Positions 1-9,794 of a DNA stretch of 14,879 nt are shown here, piece after piece. This DNA comes from CAYLPJ01 sp964385465. GTDB taxonomy: Bacteria; Planctomycetota; Phycisphaerae; SM23-33. The position numbers and the translations under genes were made by a program. The stretch spans positions 1 through 14,879 of the forward strand of contig CAYLPJ010000088.1 in the NCBI GenBank assembly GCA_964385465.1, written 5' to 3'. The notes beneath the pieces are model-generated. The model had not been told where the DNA came from. It ran no database searches and saw only the letters and a list, made by a program, of their open reading frames with translations. Each line of letters starts with the position of its first letter. Positions within the stretch are counted from its first letter, which is position 1.

Positions 1-1009
1 TGCCGCTGTAGAACTGGTAGCCCAGCGAGTCGGCGCAGACCTGCCCGGTCAGGTCGATTTCCAGCCCGACGTTGATGCCCACCATCCTGTCGTGCTGGGC
101 GATGACGAACGGGTCGTTTACGTACTCGGTGGGGCGGAAGTCGAAGAACGGGTTGTTGTCGATGAAGTCGTAGAGGCGCTGGCTGCCCATGCAGAAGCTC
201 GCCACCACCTTGCCGCGGTTGATCGTCTTGCGGGAGCAGGTGATGGCGCCGCACTCGACGAGGTCGATGATCCAGTCGCTGAACATCTCGGTGTGGATGC
301 CGAGGTCCTTCTTGTCCTTGAGGTACTCGGCGAGGGCCTGGGGGATCCGCCCGATGCCGCACTCGATCGTGCTGCCGTCCTCGACCAGCCGGGCGATGTT
401 CTGCCCGATTCGCCGCAGCACCTCCGTGGGCTCGGGGACCGGCATGGTGATGATCGGCTCGTCGTGGGGGACCATCATGTCGATGTAGTTGGCGTGCAGG
501 AAGCTGTCGCCCATCGTCCGGGGCATGTGGGGGTTGACCTGGGCGATGACCATCCTCGCGCTGGACGCCGCGGCCTTGACGATGTCCACCGACACGCCGA
601 AGCTGCACAGCCCGCTGGCGTCGGGCGGGCTGACGGAGATCAGCGCCACGTCGATCGGGATCCGCCCGCTCTCGAACTCCGCGGGGATCTCCGACAGGAA
701 GATCGGCGTGTAGTCGCCGATGCCCCTCGCCAGCGCGTGGCGGACGTTGTCGGCCACGAAGAAGCTGTTCATCTTGAACTTGTCGCGGTACTGCTCGTCG
801 GCGTAGGGGGCCTCCCCGATGGTCAGCAGGTGGATGATATGGGCGTCGTAGATGTGTTTGGAATGCTCGGTCAGCGCCTGGACGAGGTGCTGCGGCTGCC
901 CGCACCCGGTGCCTATGAAGATGCTGTTGCCCGGGCGGATCAGCTTCATCGCCTCCGCCGCCGACCCGATCCGGTCGGCATACTTCTCTTTCCAGTCGAA
1001 TTCAGCCAT
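1..1009 (-). CDS. Acetyl-CoA hydrolase/CoA-transferase family protein, 3' end cut by the window edge
   Basis: The first 336 residues are visible and the C-terminus lies outside the window. The sequence matches the acetyl-CoA hydrolase / 4-hydroxybutyrate CoA-transferase family, which moves CoA between acetate (or another short acid) and an acyl-CoA through a glutamyl-CoA intermediate. Recognisable blocks are FIGTGCGQPQ near residue 31, VSPPDASG near 127, GSTIECGIGRIPQAL at 212-226, and GIHTEMFSD at 237-245. E241 is the expected catalytic glutamate by family comparison. The residue after FSD is Trp (W246), where I would expect Gly in most relatives. The ATG at 1009 is preceded by GGAAAAGG about ten bases upstream, an acceptable ribosome binding site. 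The gene follows the ADP-forming synthetase on the same strand but is separated from it by a large palindromic element. Some family members carry a C-terminal GNAT acetyltransferase domain; whether this one does cannot be seen here. Confidence 0.9.
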   Translation of the reverse strand, partial: MAEFDWKEKYADRIGSAAEAMKLIRPGNSIFIGTGCGQPQHLVQALTEHSKHIYDAHIIHLLTIGEAPYADEQYRDKFKMNSFFVADNVRHALARGIGDYTPIFLSEIPAEFESGRIPIDVALISVSPPDASGLCSFGVSVDIVKAAASSARMVIAQVNPHMPRTMGDSFLHANYIDMMVPHDEPIITMPVPEPTEVLRRIGQNIARLVEDGSTIECGIGRIPQALAEYLKDKKDLGIHTEMFSDWIIDLVECGAITCSRKTINRGKVVASFCMGSQRLYDFIDNNPFFDFRPTEYVNDPFVIAQHDRMVGINVGLEIDLTGQVCADSLGYQFYSG

Positions 1010-1029
1010 GATCTGTCAGCCTTTTCCGG

Positions 1030-1279
1030 CAGGGATGAACGCGGGCAAACACGGATGAGACCTTTCAGCAGGGATTCAGGGGGTGCAGGGGATAGGAGAA
1101 GAGACATAGTTCATAATGAGGATTCCGGATTTCAGATATTGGATTCGAGATGCCCGAGGCCAGCCCTCGAAGCTCAAGTCTGACAACTGAAATCCGCAAT
1201 CTGTAGCCATATTGCCCTATCTCCTGCATCCCCCGCATCCCTGCGAAAAGGTCTTCTGAAGTATCCGCGTCTATCCCTG
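1030..1279. repeat. Large nested palindromic intergenic element
   Basis: This 250-base stretch is one concentric imperfect palindrome of lower GC than its surroundings. The outer arms are about 1030-1099 and 1219-1279; within them a 39-base block including AGACCTTT and GCAGGGAT matches its partner at 33 positions. Inner arms at 1121-1135 and 1187-1201 are complementary at 14 of 15 positions. An apical hairpin pairs CGAGG (1155-1159) with CCTCG (1165-1169). The right end reads CAGGGATAG on the minus strand and provides the last two codons and the stop of the upstream synthetase gene. The left end stops just before the ribosome binding site of the CoA-transferase gene. It may be a dispersed REP- or MITE-like repeat that could also act on mRNA stability or termination in this operon. 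Its function and copy number are unknown from this window alone. Confidence 0.8.
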
Positions 1280-3391
1280 CTCCTCTTCGGGGGCCACGGT
1301 GATTCGGGCGTCGACGGCGACGGGGGTGGTGCCCTCGGGCCCGACGACGTACGGGTTGATGTCCATCTCCTGGATGCGGGGGAACTCGGTGGCAAGCTGG
1401 CTCAGCCGCTGGAGGCCCTCGGCGATGGCGTTGATGTCCACGGCCTCGGAGCCCTCGGCGCCGCCGGCGAGCAGTTGGTAGGTCCGCGTGGACATGAGCA
1501 TCTCGCGGGCCTCCTCGGCCGTCAGGGGCGCGACGTAGAAGGCCACGTCGCGCATGACCTCGACCATCACGCCGCCCATGCCGAACATCATCAGCGGCCC
1601 GTAGTGCGGGTCGCGGTTCATCCCGAGGATGACCTCCGTGCCGGAGGTGTGCATCTCCTGGACGAGCACGCCGAGGATGTTCGCCTCGGGGACGCGGCGG
1701 GGGATGCGGTACATCATCAGGTCGAAGGCGTCCATTACCTGCGTGCGGTTGGTCAGCGCCGTCCGCACCCCGCCGACATCCGTCTTGTGCACGATGTCCG
1801 GAGACCAGATCTTCAGCACCACCGGGTAGCCGATCTGGTCGGCGAAGTCGGCGGCCTGGTCGGCCGTCGTGGCCACCAGGCCCTTGGGCGTGACGAACCC
1901 GTAGGCGTCGAGGATGTCGCGGCTCTCGGTCTCGCCGATCTCGTGGTCGCCGGTCCGAAGGTGGCGGTGGATGACCTTCTCCACCCGTCGGCGGTTGACC
2001 GGGAACAGCTTGACCACCCGCTTGGGGCGGTTTCGCCAGCGGGCATGGTCGGCCATCGCCTTGAGCGTGGCCACGGCGCTCTCGGGCGAGTCGTAGGAGG
2101 GCACGTGCCCGGCGCGGAGGATTTCGACGGCCTTGGCGACCCGGCTGGCGCCCAGGAAGCAGGCGAGCACGGCCTTGTCGTTGCGGGCGTCGGCGACGCG
2201 GACGACCGCCTCGGCCGTGGCGTCGCATTCGGTCATGGCGTGGGGGGTCAGCAGCACCAGGACGCTGTTGACGTCCTCGTCGGCGAGGACGACCTCCAGG
2301 GCCGTCTCGAACCGATCGGCCAAGGCGTCGCCGAGGACGTCCACGGGATTGTGCACGTTGGCTGCCAAGGGGAGCTCGGCGTTGAGACGCTCGACGGTCT
2401 CGTCGCTGAACTCGGCCATGCGGACGCCGAGGCGCTCGGTCGCGTCGGTGGCCATGATCCCCAGCCCGCCGGTGTTGGCGATGATGGCCACGCCCCCGCC
2501 GTGGCGCGGCAGCGGCTGGCTGGCGAAGGCGCGGGCGAAGTCGAACTGGTCCTTGATCGACTCGCAGCGGATGACGCCGGCCCGCTCGAAGACGACCTCG
2601 TAGGCGCGCTGCGATCCGGCAAGTCGGCCGGTGTGGCTGCTGGCGGCCTCGGCGCCGGCGCCGGTGCCGCCGGCCTTCATCAGCAGAATGGGCTTGTCGT
2701 GGCTGACGCGTTCGGCCTCGCGGATGAAGGCGTCCCCGTCGGTGATGGTCTCCAGGTAGCCGGCGATCACCCGCGTCTGCTCGTCCTGGGCGTAGGTCTT
2801 GAGGATCTCCAGCTCGGTCACGTCGGCCTTGTTGCCGATGCTGATCAGCTTGCTGAAGCCCACCGACGACGCCCGCGCCAGGTCCACGATGGCCGCCAGC
2901 AGCGAGCCGGACTGCGAGAAGTAGCTGATCACCCCGGGTTCCGGCAGCGGGCCGCCGAAGGAGGCGTTGAGCTTCGCCGACGTGCTCATCAGCCCCAGGC
3001 AGTTGGGCCCGAGCATGCGGATCTTGTTCTCCCGCGCGATACGGACCAGCTCGGCCTCCCGCTTGGCGCCCTCCTCGCCGGCCTCCTTGAAGCCGCTGGT
3101 GATCACGATCACGTGCCGCACGCCCAGCCGCCCGCACGAGCGCAGCACCGCGGCGACCCCGGAGGTCGGCACCACGATCACCACGAGGTCCGGCACCTCG
3201 CCGATGGCGTCCAGGTCCGGGTGGCAGGGGAGGCCCTCGACGTCCTCGGCCTTGGGGTTCACCGGCCAGACGCTCCCCTCGAACCCCCCGCGGAGGATGC
3301 TGACGAGGACCTCGTGGCCGACCTTGCCCGGCTGGCGGGACGCGCCGACGACCGCGACGGATTTCGGCTCGAAGAATTCCCTGATGCTCAT
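1271..3391 (-). CDS. Fused ADP-forming (NDP-forming) acyl-CoA synthetase, alpha and beta domains in one chain
   Basis: This 706-residue protein has the order CoA-binding Rossmann domain (about 1-130, starting with SVAVVGAS), succinyl-CoA-ligase-like domain (about 150-450), and ATP-grasp domain (about 480-700). Family motifs include GPNCLG at 128-133, FSQSG at 158-162, and SSHTGRLAG at 251-259, whose H253 is the expected phospho-histidine. VLKIWSPDIVHKTDVGG marks the ATP-grasp part. The family interconverts acyl-CoA plus ADP and phosphate with acid plus ATP, so it can make ATP from acetyl-CoA or activate acids without producing AMP. About 700 residues is normal for the fused form. It is too short to carry the GNAT domain found in Pat-type protein acetyltransferases, and the chain ends after the ATP-grasp domain. 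The ATG at 3391 begins 6 bases after the deacetylase stop, implying co-transcription. The substrate could be another short acid instead of acetate. Confidence 0.93.
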   Translation of the reverse strand: MSIREFFEPKSVAVVGASRQPGKVGHEVLVSILRGGFEGSVWPVNPKAEDVEGLPCHPDLDAIGEVPDLVVIVVPTSGVAAVLRSCGRLGVRHVIVITSGFKEAGEEGAKREAELVRIARENKIRMLGPNCLGLMSTSAKLNASFGGPLPEPGVISYFSQSGSLLAAIVDLARASSVGFSKLISIGNKADVTELEILKTYAQDEQTRVIAGYLETITDGDAFIREAERVSHDKPILLMKAGGTGAGAEAASSHTGRLAGSQRAYEVVFERAGVIRCESIKDQFDFARAFASQPLPRHGGGVAIIANTGGLGIMATDATERLGVRMAEFSDETVERLNAELPLAANVHNPVDVLGDALADRFETALEVVLADEDVNSVLVLLTPHAMTECDATAEAVVRVADARNDKAVLACFLGASRVAKAVEILRAGHVPSYDSPESAVATLKAMADHARWRNRPKRVVKLFPVNRRRVEKVIHRHLRTGDHEIGETESRDILDAYGFVTPKGLVATTADQAADFADQIGYPVVLKIWSPDIVHKTDVGGVRTALTNRTQVMDAFDLMMYRIPRRVPEANILGVLVQEMHTSGTEVILGMNRDPHYGPLMMFGMGGVMVEVMRDVAFYVAPLTAEEAREMLMSTRTYQLLAGGAEGSEAVDINAIAEGLQRLSQLATEFPRIQEMDINPYVVGPEGTTPVAVDARITVAPEEEQG

Positions 3392-3397
3392 AGGACG

Positions 3398-4537
3398 TCA
3401 CAGCCCATGATACTGGAACACGTTCTTTCGGACGTTCTTCAGCGTGGCCTCGACGGCGGCGTCCACGGCGGCCCGCTGGTCGGCGTCGGGTGCCAGGCGG
3501 CGGTCGCGGAGCCCGCCGAGGTGGTCGGTGGTCTCCATCATCACCCCGCCGAGCCCGAGGCTCATCGCGTCGGTCTCGGCAAGGTCGCCGCAGAGGGCGG
3601 CCCACGTCAGCGCCCAGCCGCGGGCGGTGTTCTCCACGTGATAGCCGCCCCCGCCCGTGGCGAGGACGGGCAGGCCCAGGGCCTTGATCTCGCCGATCGC
3701 CTCGGCGTAGGCGTTGTTCGTCAGGCTCAGGTGCGTCAGCGGGTCGCCGGAGAGGCAGTCCATGCCGACCTCCAGGACGATCACGTCCGGCCGCCAGGCT
3801 CGCAGGATCGGCGGGGCGACGGCCCGGAAGGCGGCCTCGAACGCCTCGTCGTGCACGTTCTCGGGCAGGGGCACGTTGACGGTGCAGCCCTCGCCGTCGC
3901 CGGTGCCGACCTCGTGCTCGAAGCCGGTGCCGGGGAAGAGCGTCGTGCCGCTCTCATGGAACGAGATCGTCAGCACGTCGCCGCGGGCGTAGAAGAAGTC
4001 CTGCACGCCGTCGCAGTGGTGGGCGTCGATGTCCACGAACGCCACGCGGCGTCCGGCGCGGGCGAGGTGATCGCAGCCCAGGGCGACGTCGTTGATGTAG
4101 CAGAACCCCGACGCCCGCGCCGGGTGGGCATGATGATACCCGCCGGAGGGGTTGAACGCCACGGACGCCTCACCGGCGAGGATGGCATCGGCCCCGGTCA
4201 GCGTTGCCCCGGCGGCCAGGACGGCGTAGTCGTAAAGGCCCAGGAAGACCGGCGTCTCCTCGGTGCCCAGCCCCGCGTGCAGGCCGGATTCGTCCATGTC
4301 GCCCAGCGACGCCCGCGCGAGGATGTCCAGGTACTCCCGCCGGTGGAAGCGGAGCAGTTCCTCCCGCGCCGCCGGGCGGGGGGGCAGCTCGCGCCGGTCC
4401 GGGCCGCTCAGCAGCCCCATGCCAGCCAGCGTCGTGCGGGCCTTGGGCGCCCTGGCCGTGCTGAACGGGCACTGCGGCGGATAGGCGTACCGCTCCAGCT
4501 CGGGCGAATGGATGAAGGCCGCTTGTGCGTCACTCAT
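3398..4537 (-). CDS. acuC: AcuC-like class I histone-deacetylase-fold protein
   Basis: This 379-residue zinc amidohydrolase has the arginase/deacetylase fold. Visible motifs are the tandem histidines GGYHHAH (H135, H136), ASGFCYIND at 142-150, DIDAHHCDG at 169-177 with expected zinc ligands D171 and H173, GMDCLSGDPLTHLSLTN from 258 with third ligand D260, and GGGGYH with the catalytic tyrosine Y299. Length and motifs fit AcuC, which in Bacillus subtilis removes the inactivating acetyl group from the Acs lysine. Presence in the same gene run as acs supports that role here. C175 replaces the usual glycine of the HHGDG motif. An in-frame GTG at 4552 would add five residues. I prefer the ATG at 4537, though neither has a clear Shine-Dalgarno sequence. 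A polyamine or other small-molecule deacetylase is the main alternative. Confidence 0.88.
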   Translation of the reverse strand: MSDAQAAFIHSPELERYAYPPQCPFSTARAPKARTTLAGMGLLSGPDRRELPPRPAAREELLRFHRREYLDILARASLGDMDESGLHAGLGTEETPVFLGLYDYAVLAAGATLTGADAILAGEASVAFNPSGGYHHAHPARASGFCYINDVALGCDHLARAGRRVAFVDIDAHHCDGVQDFFYARGDVLTISFHESGTTLFPGTGFEHEVGTGDGEGCTVNVPLPENVHDEAFEAAFRAVAPPILRAWRPDVIVLEVGMDCLSGDPLTHLSLTNNAYAEAIGEIKALGLPVLATGGGGYHVENTARGWALTWAALCGDLAETDAMSLGLGGVMMETTDHLGGLRDRRLAPDADQRAAVDAAVEATLKNVRKNVFQYHGL

Positions 4538-4602
4538 GGGTGTACCGCTCACAGACAGACTCTAGCGACCCGCGGCGCCGTCCACAAGCGCGGGCGAAGC
4601 CC

Positions 4603-5145
4603 TCACCGGATGATCTTCAGCACGTCCCGAAACGCCGGGTGCTCCGCGGTGCCCATCATCTCGAACAGGGCCGTCTCCACGCTCGTGGATGTCCCGCCGG
4701 ATGCGGCAATCCGCTCGAGGCCCAGTCGACGGTTCGCGTCCGTGCGGGAGCTGACCGCGTCGACGGCGACGTGCACCTCGTACCCCGCCGACAGCATGTC
4801 CCGGGCCGTCTGGCACACGCAGATGTGGGCCTCGATCCCCGCCAGGATCGCCTGGTTCCGCCCGGTGGCCTCGATGGCCCGGCGAAGGGCCGGTTCGCCC
4901 CAGCAACTGAACGTCGCCTTGGCGACGGGCTCGCCGTCCAGCAGTTCGGCCAGCTCCGGCACGGTCGGGCCCAGCTTGTCGGGGGTCTGCTCGCTCCAGA
5001 CGACCGGAAGGGACAGCGCGGCCGCGCCGCGGACCAGCCGCCCGGCGGCGGCGATGACGTCGTCGCTGTCCCGGACGACCCGCGCGAGCTTGCCCTGGGC
5101 GTCCACGACGAGCAGGCACGCGTTGTCGATGCTCAATGTGCTCAT
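4603..5145 (-). CDS. Isochorismatase-family cysteine hydrolase
   Basis: This 180-residue protein covers one isochorismatase-like domain from end to end. The opening LLVVDAQGKL places the catalytic aspartate at D15, KATFSCWG the lysine at K76, and GIEAHICVCQTA the nucleophilic cysteine at C109, so the Asp-Lys-Cys triad is complete. VAVDAVSSR and TALFEMMG are also typical of the uncharacterised YcaC/ISOC1-like branch, as opposed to true nicotinamidases or isochorismatases. The substrate is unknown. The start ATG overlaps the stop of the upstream kinase gene as ATGA, a 4-base overlap that suggests translational coupling. The neighbours deal with acetate and CoA chemistry, but nothing in this protein ties it to that pathway. 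Confidence 0.9.
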   Translation of the reverse strand: MSTLSIDNACLLVVDAQGKLARVVRDSDDVIAAAGRLVRGAAALSLPVVWSEQTPDKLGPTVPELAELLDGEPVAKATFSCWGEPALRRAIEATGRNQAILAGIEAHICVCQTARDMLSAGYEVHVAVDAVSSRTDANRRLGLERIAASGGTSTSVETALFEMMGTAEHPAFRDVLKIIR

Positions 5146-5759
5146 ATCGGTGCTCGGGCCTCCAGGGCCGCGCGGGCGTCCTCGCCCGTCGTGTCGACGC
5201 CCACGTGCACGGTGACGCTCTCCGCGCCGCCGACGCGGTAGTGTTCCAGCAGGCTGGCGGTGCGGTCGCGGTAGATCGCCAGCTTGCCCGCGACCTCGGC
5301 GGGCGTGTCGTCCGTCCGCCCGGCGCGGTCGCCGCCGCTGTTCCGGGCGATCCGGGCGGCGACGGTTTCGGCCTCGCAGGCCAGCTCGACCACGGCCCGG
5401 ACCGAGAGGATCGGCTCGATCGCCCGCGCCTGCCCGACGTGGCGCGGCAGGCCGTTGAGGACGACCAGGTCCCCGTCGTCGGCGTCGGCGAGGAAGCGGC
5501 CAAGCAGCTTCGCGGCGAGGGGGAACTGCTCGTCCTCCAGCAGCGCCCCGCGTTGGAGCACGTCGCGGAGGAAGGCGATCTCGCCGGCGTCCAGCCCGGC
5601 CGCGGCGCCGTCGCCGGCGACGGCCGCCCGGAGCTGCGCGCCGAAGTCGAAGTGCCTGCACGTCCTGCCGGCCAGGCCGTCGCGGGCGAGCGCGTCGCCC
5701 AGCGGCGTCTTGCCGGCCCCCGTAGGGCCGACCAGCAGGATGGCGTCGGGGCGGTGCAT
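5142..5759 (-). CDS. Adenylate-kinase-like nucleoside monophosphate kinase
   Basis: This 205-residue P-loop kinase has Walker A GPTGAGKT at 11-18. NGLPRHVGQA at 102-111 corresponds to the (D)GFPR...QA NMP-binding signature of adenylate kinases. A short LID-like segment carries R136, R139 and R148 followed by DD at 150-151, close to the family's R-x-DD pattern, and is followed by a helix resembling the RL..Y region. Length suits a short-LID adenylate kinase. The protein diverges from housekeeping Adk, so it may be a second, specialised copy. Its neighbour Acs releases AMP, which an adenylate kinase would turn into ADP, so the context supports AMP as substrate. The ATG at 5759 is preceded by AAAGG four bases upstream. 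Another nucleotide kinase activity cannot be excluded. Confidence 0.8.
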   Translation of the reverse strand: MHRPDAILLVGPTGAGKTPLGDALARDGLAGRTCRHFDFGAQLRAAVAGDGAAAGLDAGEIAFLRDVLQRGALLEDEQFPLAAKLLGRFLADADDGDLVVLNGLPRHVGQARAIEPILSVRAVVELACEAETVAARIARNSGGDRAGRTDDTPAEVAGKLAIYRDRTASLLEHYRVGGAESVTVHVGVDTTGEDARAALEARAPI

Positions 5760-5783
5760 GGCGCCTTTGCCGCGGTGGCCCGC

Positions 5784-5855
5784 GGCCCCCGGCCGGCCGG
5801 AAAGCGTCCCGCCCGCCTGCCTGGCGGGGGCCTGCTCTCCGACTGGCCGGGGGCC
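5784..5855 (-). promoter_or_regulatory. GC-rich hairpin between the transporter and kinase genes
   Basis: The 111-base gap contains an exact inverted repeat: GGCCCCCGGCC at 5784-5794 and GGCCGGGGGCC at 5845-5855. Inside it lies a smaller stem, CCCGCC (5812-5817) with GGCGGG (5823-5828). There is no T-run on the minus strand, so this looks more like an attenuator, a processing site or an mRNA-stability element than a full intrinsic terminator. Confidence 0.4.
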
Positions 5856-5870
5856 ACTGGATACGGTGTC

Positions 5871-7451
5871 CTACTGCCTGTCGGCTCCGTCGGCCTCGGC
5901 TTCGCCCTCGATCTCCAGGGCGGACCCGGGGGCCTCGGCGGCGGGCACGGGCTTGGGCGGGCGGACCATCGCCGCGATCCCGGCGGCGATCAGCACCAGC
6001 ACGCCGCAGATGGTGAACGCCAGGGGGAAGCGGCCCATGTCGCCGAGCTTGCCGCCCAGCAGCGGGCCGAAGATCCCGCCGACGCCGTAGCTGAGGAACA
6101 CCCAGCCGTAGTTCTGCCCGATGTACTTCGTGCCGAACGTGTCGGCGGTCACCGAGGGGAACAGGGCGAAGTTGCCGCCGAAGTTGAACCCGATCAGCGT
6201 CGCGCCGAGGTACAGCAGCGCGGGCGTCCCGGCCATCCACTGGAAGGCGATGACCAGCACGCCCTGGGTGGCGAGCATGATGATGATGGAGTTCTTTCGC
6301 CCGAGCTTGTCGCTGAGCGTGCCCCAGGCGATCCGCCCGATGCCGTTGGCCAGCGAGAAGAAGACGGCCATGGCCAGCCCGGCGGCGGCGGAGGCTTCCT
6401 TCCAGTCCATGCCGCCGGTCATCATGGCCTTCATGGGGAAGGCCTTCATCAGGCCGATGCTCATCAGCCCGGCGCCGGCGCCGAAGACGAAGCAGAGGAA
6501 GATCATGTAGAACTGGGGCGTGCGGAGCATCTGCCCGGTGGTGTAGTCGACGGCTCCGGCGACGTGCTTGCCGGAGGCATCGGCGACGGGGGGCTCCCAG
6601 CCGGCGGGCCTGAAGCCCTCGGGGGGGTTCTTCATCCAGATGGCCCCGATCGCGCAGAGCAGGAAGAAGACGATCCCGTAGATGATGAACGTGGTGCCCA
6701 GGCCCATGGAGGCGATCAACTGCCCCCACGTGCCCGCCAGCTTGACCCACAGCAGCGCGCCGAAGCCGAACCCGGCGACGGCCAGGCCGGAGATCATGCC
6801 CTTCTTGTCGGGGAACCACTTCATCCCCACGGCGATGGGCACGACGTAGCCCAGGCCGATACCCGCGCCGCCGACGATGCCCACCAGCAGGAACGTGGTC
6901 AGGAAGCCCTTGCCCACCAGCCCCGCCAGCACGTAGCCGGCGCCCAGAACGATCCCGCCGGCGATGGCCAGCTTCTGCGGGCCGACCTTGGGCATGATCC
7001 GGCCGGCGAGGACCATCACTACCGCGAAGGCGGCCAGCCCGGCCGAGAAGATCGCCTGCGTCTGGGCGTTGCTCAGCCCGCTCTTCAGCGCGTCCAACCG
7101 CTCGCCGGGCACGTACTTCGAGACGATCACGTCGATCTGGGCGGTGATGACCTGCTTCTTGGTCTCGAGGAGGTCCTTCTCGGCCTTGTCGGTCGTGCCC
7201 TTGAGCTTGGCCGAGACCTCCTTGAGCTGCTTGTTGGGGCCTTCCATCTCGGCCTCCATGGCCTGGGCCTGCTGGGCATCGAGCCCCAACTGCGAGGGGC
7301 CGTAGACGCTGGCGATCGAGCCGGGGCTCTCGGCCTTCAGCGCGGGGGTGAAGACGCTCCAGGCGTAGATCGCGCCCAGGCACAACTGGATCAGCACCGC
7401 GCCGAGGACCACGAAGGACCGGTTCATCACCTTGGGTTCGCTCTCGCTCAT
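5871..7451 (-). CDS. MFS transporter, OFA (oxalate/formate antiporter) family
   Basis: This 526-residue membrane protein has the OFA hallmark IQLCLGAIYAWSVF in TM1 (about 11-34). A loop GRIMPKVGPQK at 150-160 and a second-half GTLSDKLGRKN correspond to the MFS motif A of each six-helix bundle. A hydrophilic central segment contains PPEGFRPAGWEPP. OFA members carry small carboxylates such as oxalate, formate, pyruvate or lactate. Lying directly after acs, this one probably takes up acetate or a related monocarboxylate. Between TM1 and TM2, where relatives have a short loop, there is a charged insertion of roughly 85 residues (about 40-128) rich in Glu, Lys, Gln and Ala that looks helical or coiled-coil. 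The C-terminal tail is acidic. AAAGG lies six bases before the ATG at 7451. Confidence 0.92.
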   Translation of the reverse strand: MSESEPKVMNRSFVVLGAVLIQLCLGAIYAWSVFTPALKAESPGSIASVYGPSQLGLDAQQAQAMEAEMEGPNKQLKEVSAKLKGTTDKAEKDLLETKKQVITAQIDVIVSKYVPGERLDALKSGLSNAQTQAIFSAGLAAFAVVMVLAGRIMPKVGPQKLAIAGGIVLGAGYVLAGLVGKGFLTTFLLVGIVGGAGIGLGYVVPIAVGMKWFPDKKGMISGLAVAGFGFGALLWVKLAGTWGQLIASMGLGTTFIIYGIVFFLLCAIGAIWMKNPPEGFRPAGWEPPVADASGKHVAGAVDYTTGQMLRTPQFYMIFLCFVFGAGAGLMSIGLMKAFPMKAMMTGGMDWKEASAAAGLAMAVFFSLANGIGRIAWGTLSDKLGRKNSIIIMLATQGVLVIAFQWMAGTPALLYLGATLIGFNFGGNFALFPSVTADTFGTKYIGQNYGWVFLSYGVGGIFGPLLGGKLGDMGRFPLAFTICGVLVLIAAGIAAMVRPPKPVPAAEAPGSALEIEGEAEADGADRQ

Positions 7452-7487
7452 GTCCTGCCTTTCTCGGGATTCGGGTTGGCCGGCAAT

Positions 7488-7532
7488 GGGCCACGGCCGA
7501 ACGGCGTGGTGTCGCGCGTCCGGCCGTGGCTC
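7488..7532 (-). promoter_or_regulatory. Hairpin between acs and the transporter gene
   Basis: A 12-base stem pairs GGGCCACGGCCG (7488-7499) with CGGCCGTGGCTC (7521-7532), including one G-T pair. GGCGTG inside the loop could alternatively pair with CACGCC at 7532-7537, so two competing folds are possible. No T-run follows on the minus strand. It may reduce expression of downstream genes relative to acs or protect the acs mRNA 3' end. Confidence 0.4.
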
Positions 7533-7568
7533 ACGCCTGAACGGGTTGGTCGGTCAGGTTGCGTTTGC

Positions 7569-9563
<1,995 letters not shown>

Positions 9564-9794
9564 GGGTGCGATGCGCTCCTTTCAAGAAGTACGGCCTCGA
9601 ATAACCTGCCTTGCGGTGCTGCACGGGCCCCGGGCCGGCGTCCTCCGGCGGCGGCCGGACCGGGCCCTCGCCCGGAGTTTCGCCGGACCGAGATGAGCCG
9701 CCTGAGGCCGGCTGCCGACGCCCGCACGGGCGGCGGCGTGGCGGTGTATCGGTGCGGCAAGACCCCGGGAAAACTGCAAGCCCCGGGATCGCGA
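9564..9794 (-). other. Structured acs leader, no gene seen
   Basis: If the promoter at 9795-9823 is used, acs mRNA begins near 9788 with a leader of about 225 bases. It contains a strong imperfect hairpin, with arms about 9625-9639 and 9654-9667 and GGGCCC pairing at both ends, and a smaller CCCGGG stem at 9764-9769 and 9782-9787. I do not recognise a known riboswitch and see no convincing small ORF. Confidence 0.35.

Noticed and set aside
1271..3391. Pat-type protein acetyltransferase instead of a synthetase
   Set aside because: The ATP-grasp and phospho-histidine motifs are intact, and the chain ends at 706 residues without a GNAT domain.
4538..4552. GTG start five codons upstream for the AcuC-like gene
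   Set aside because: It has no ribosome binding site and the added residues match nothing. The ATG at 4537 is simpler, although the choice is not certain.
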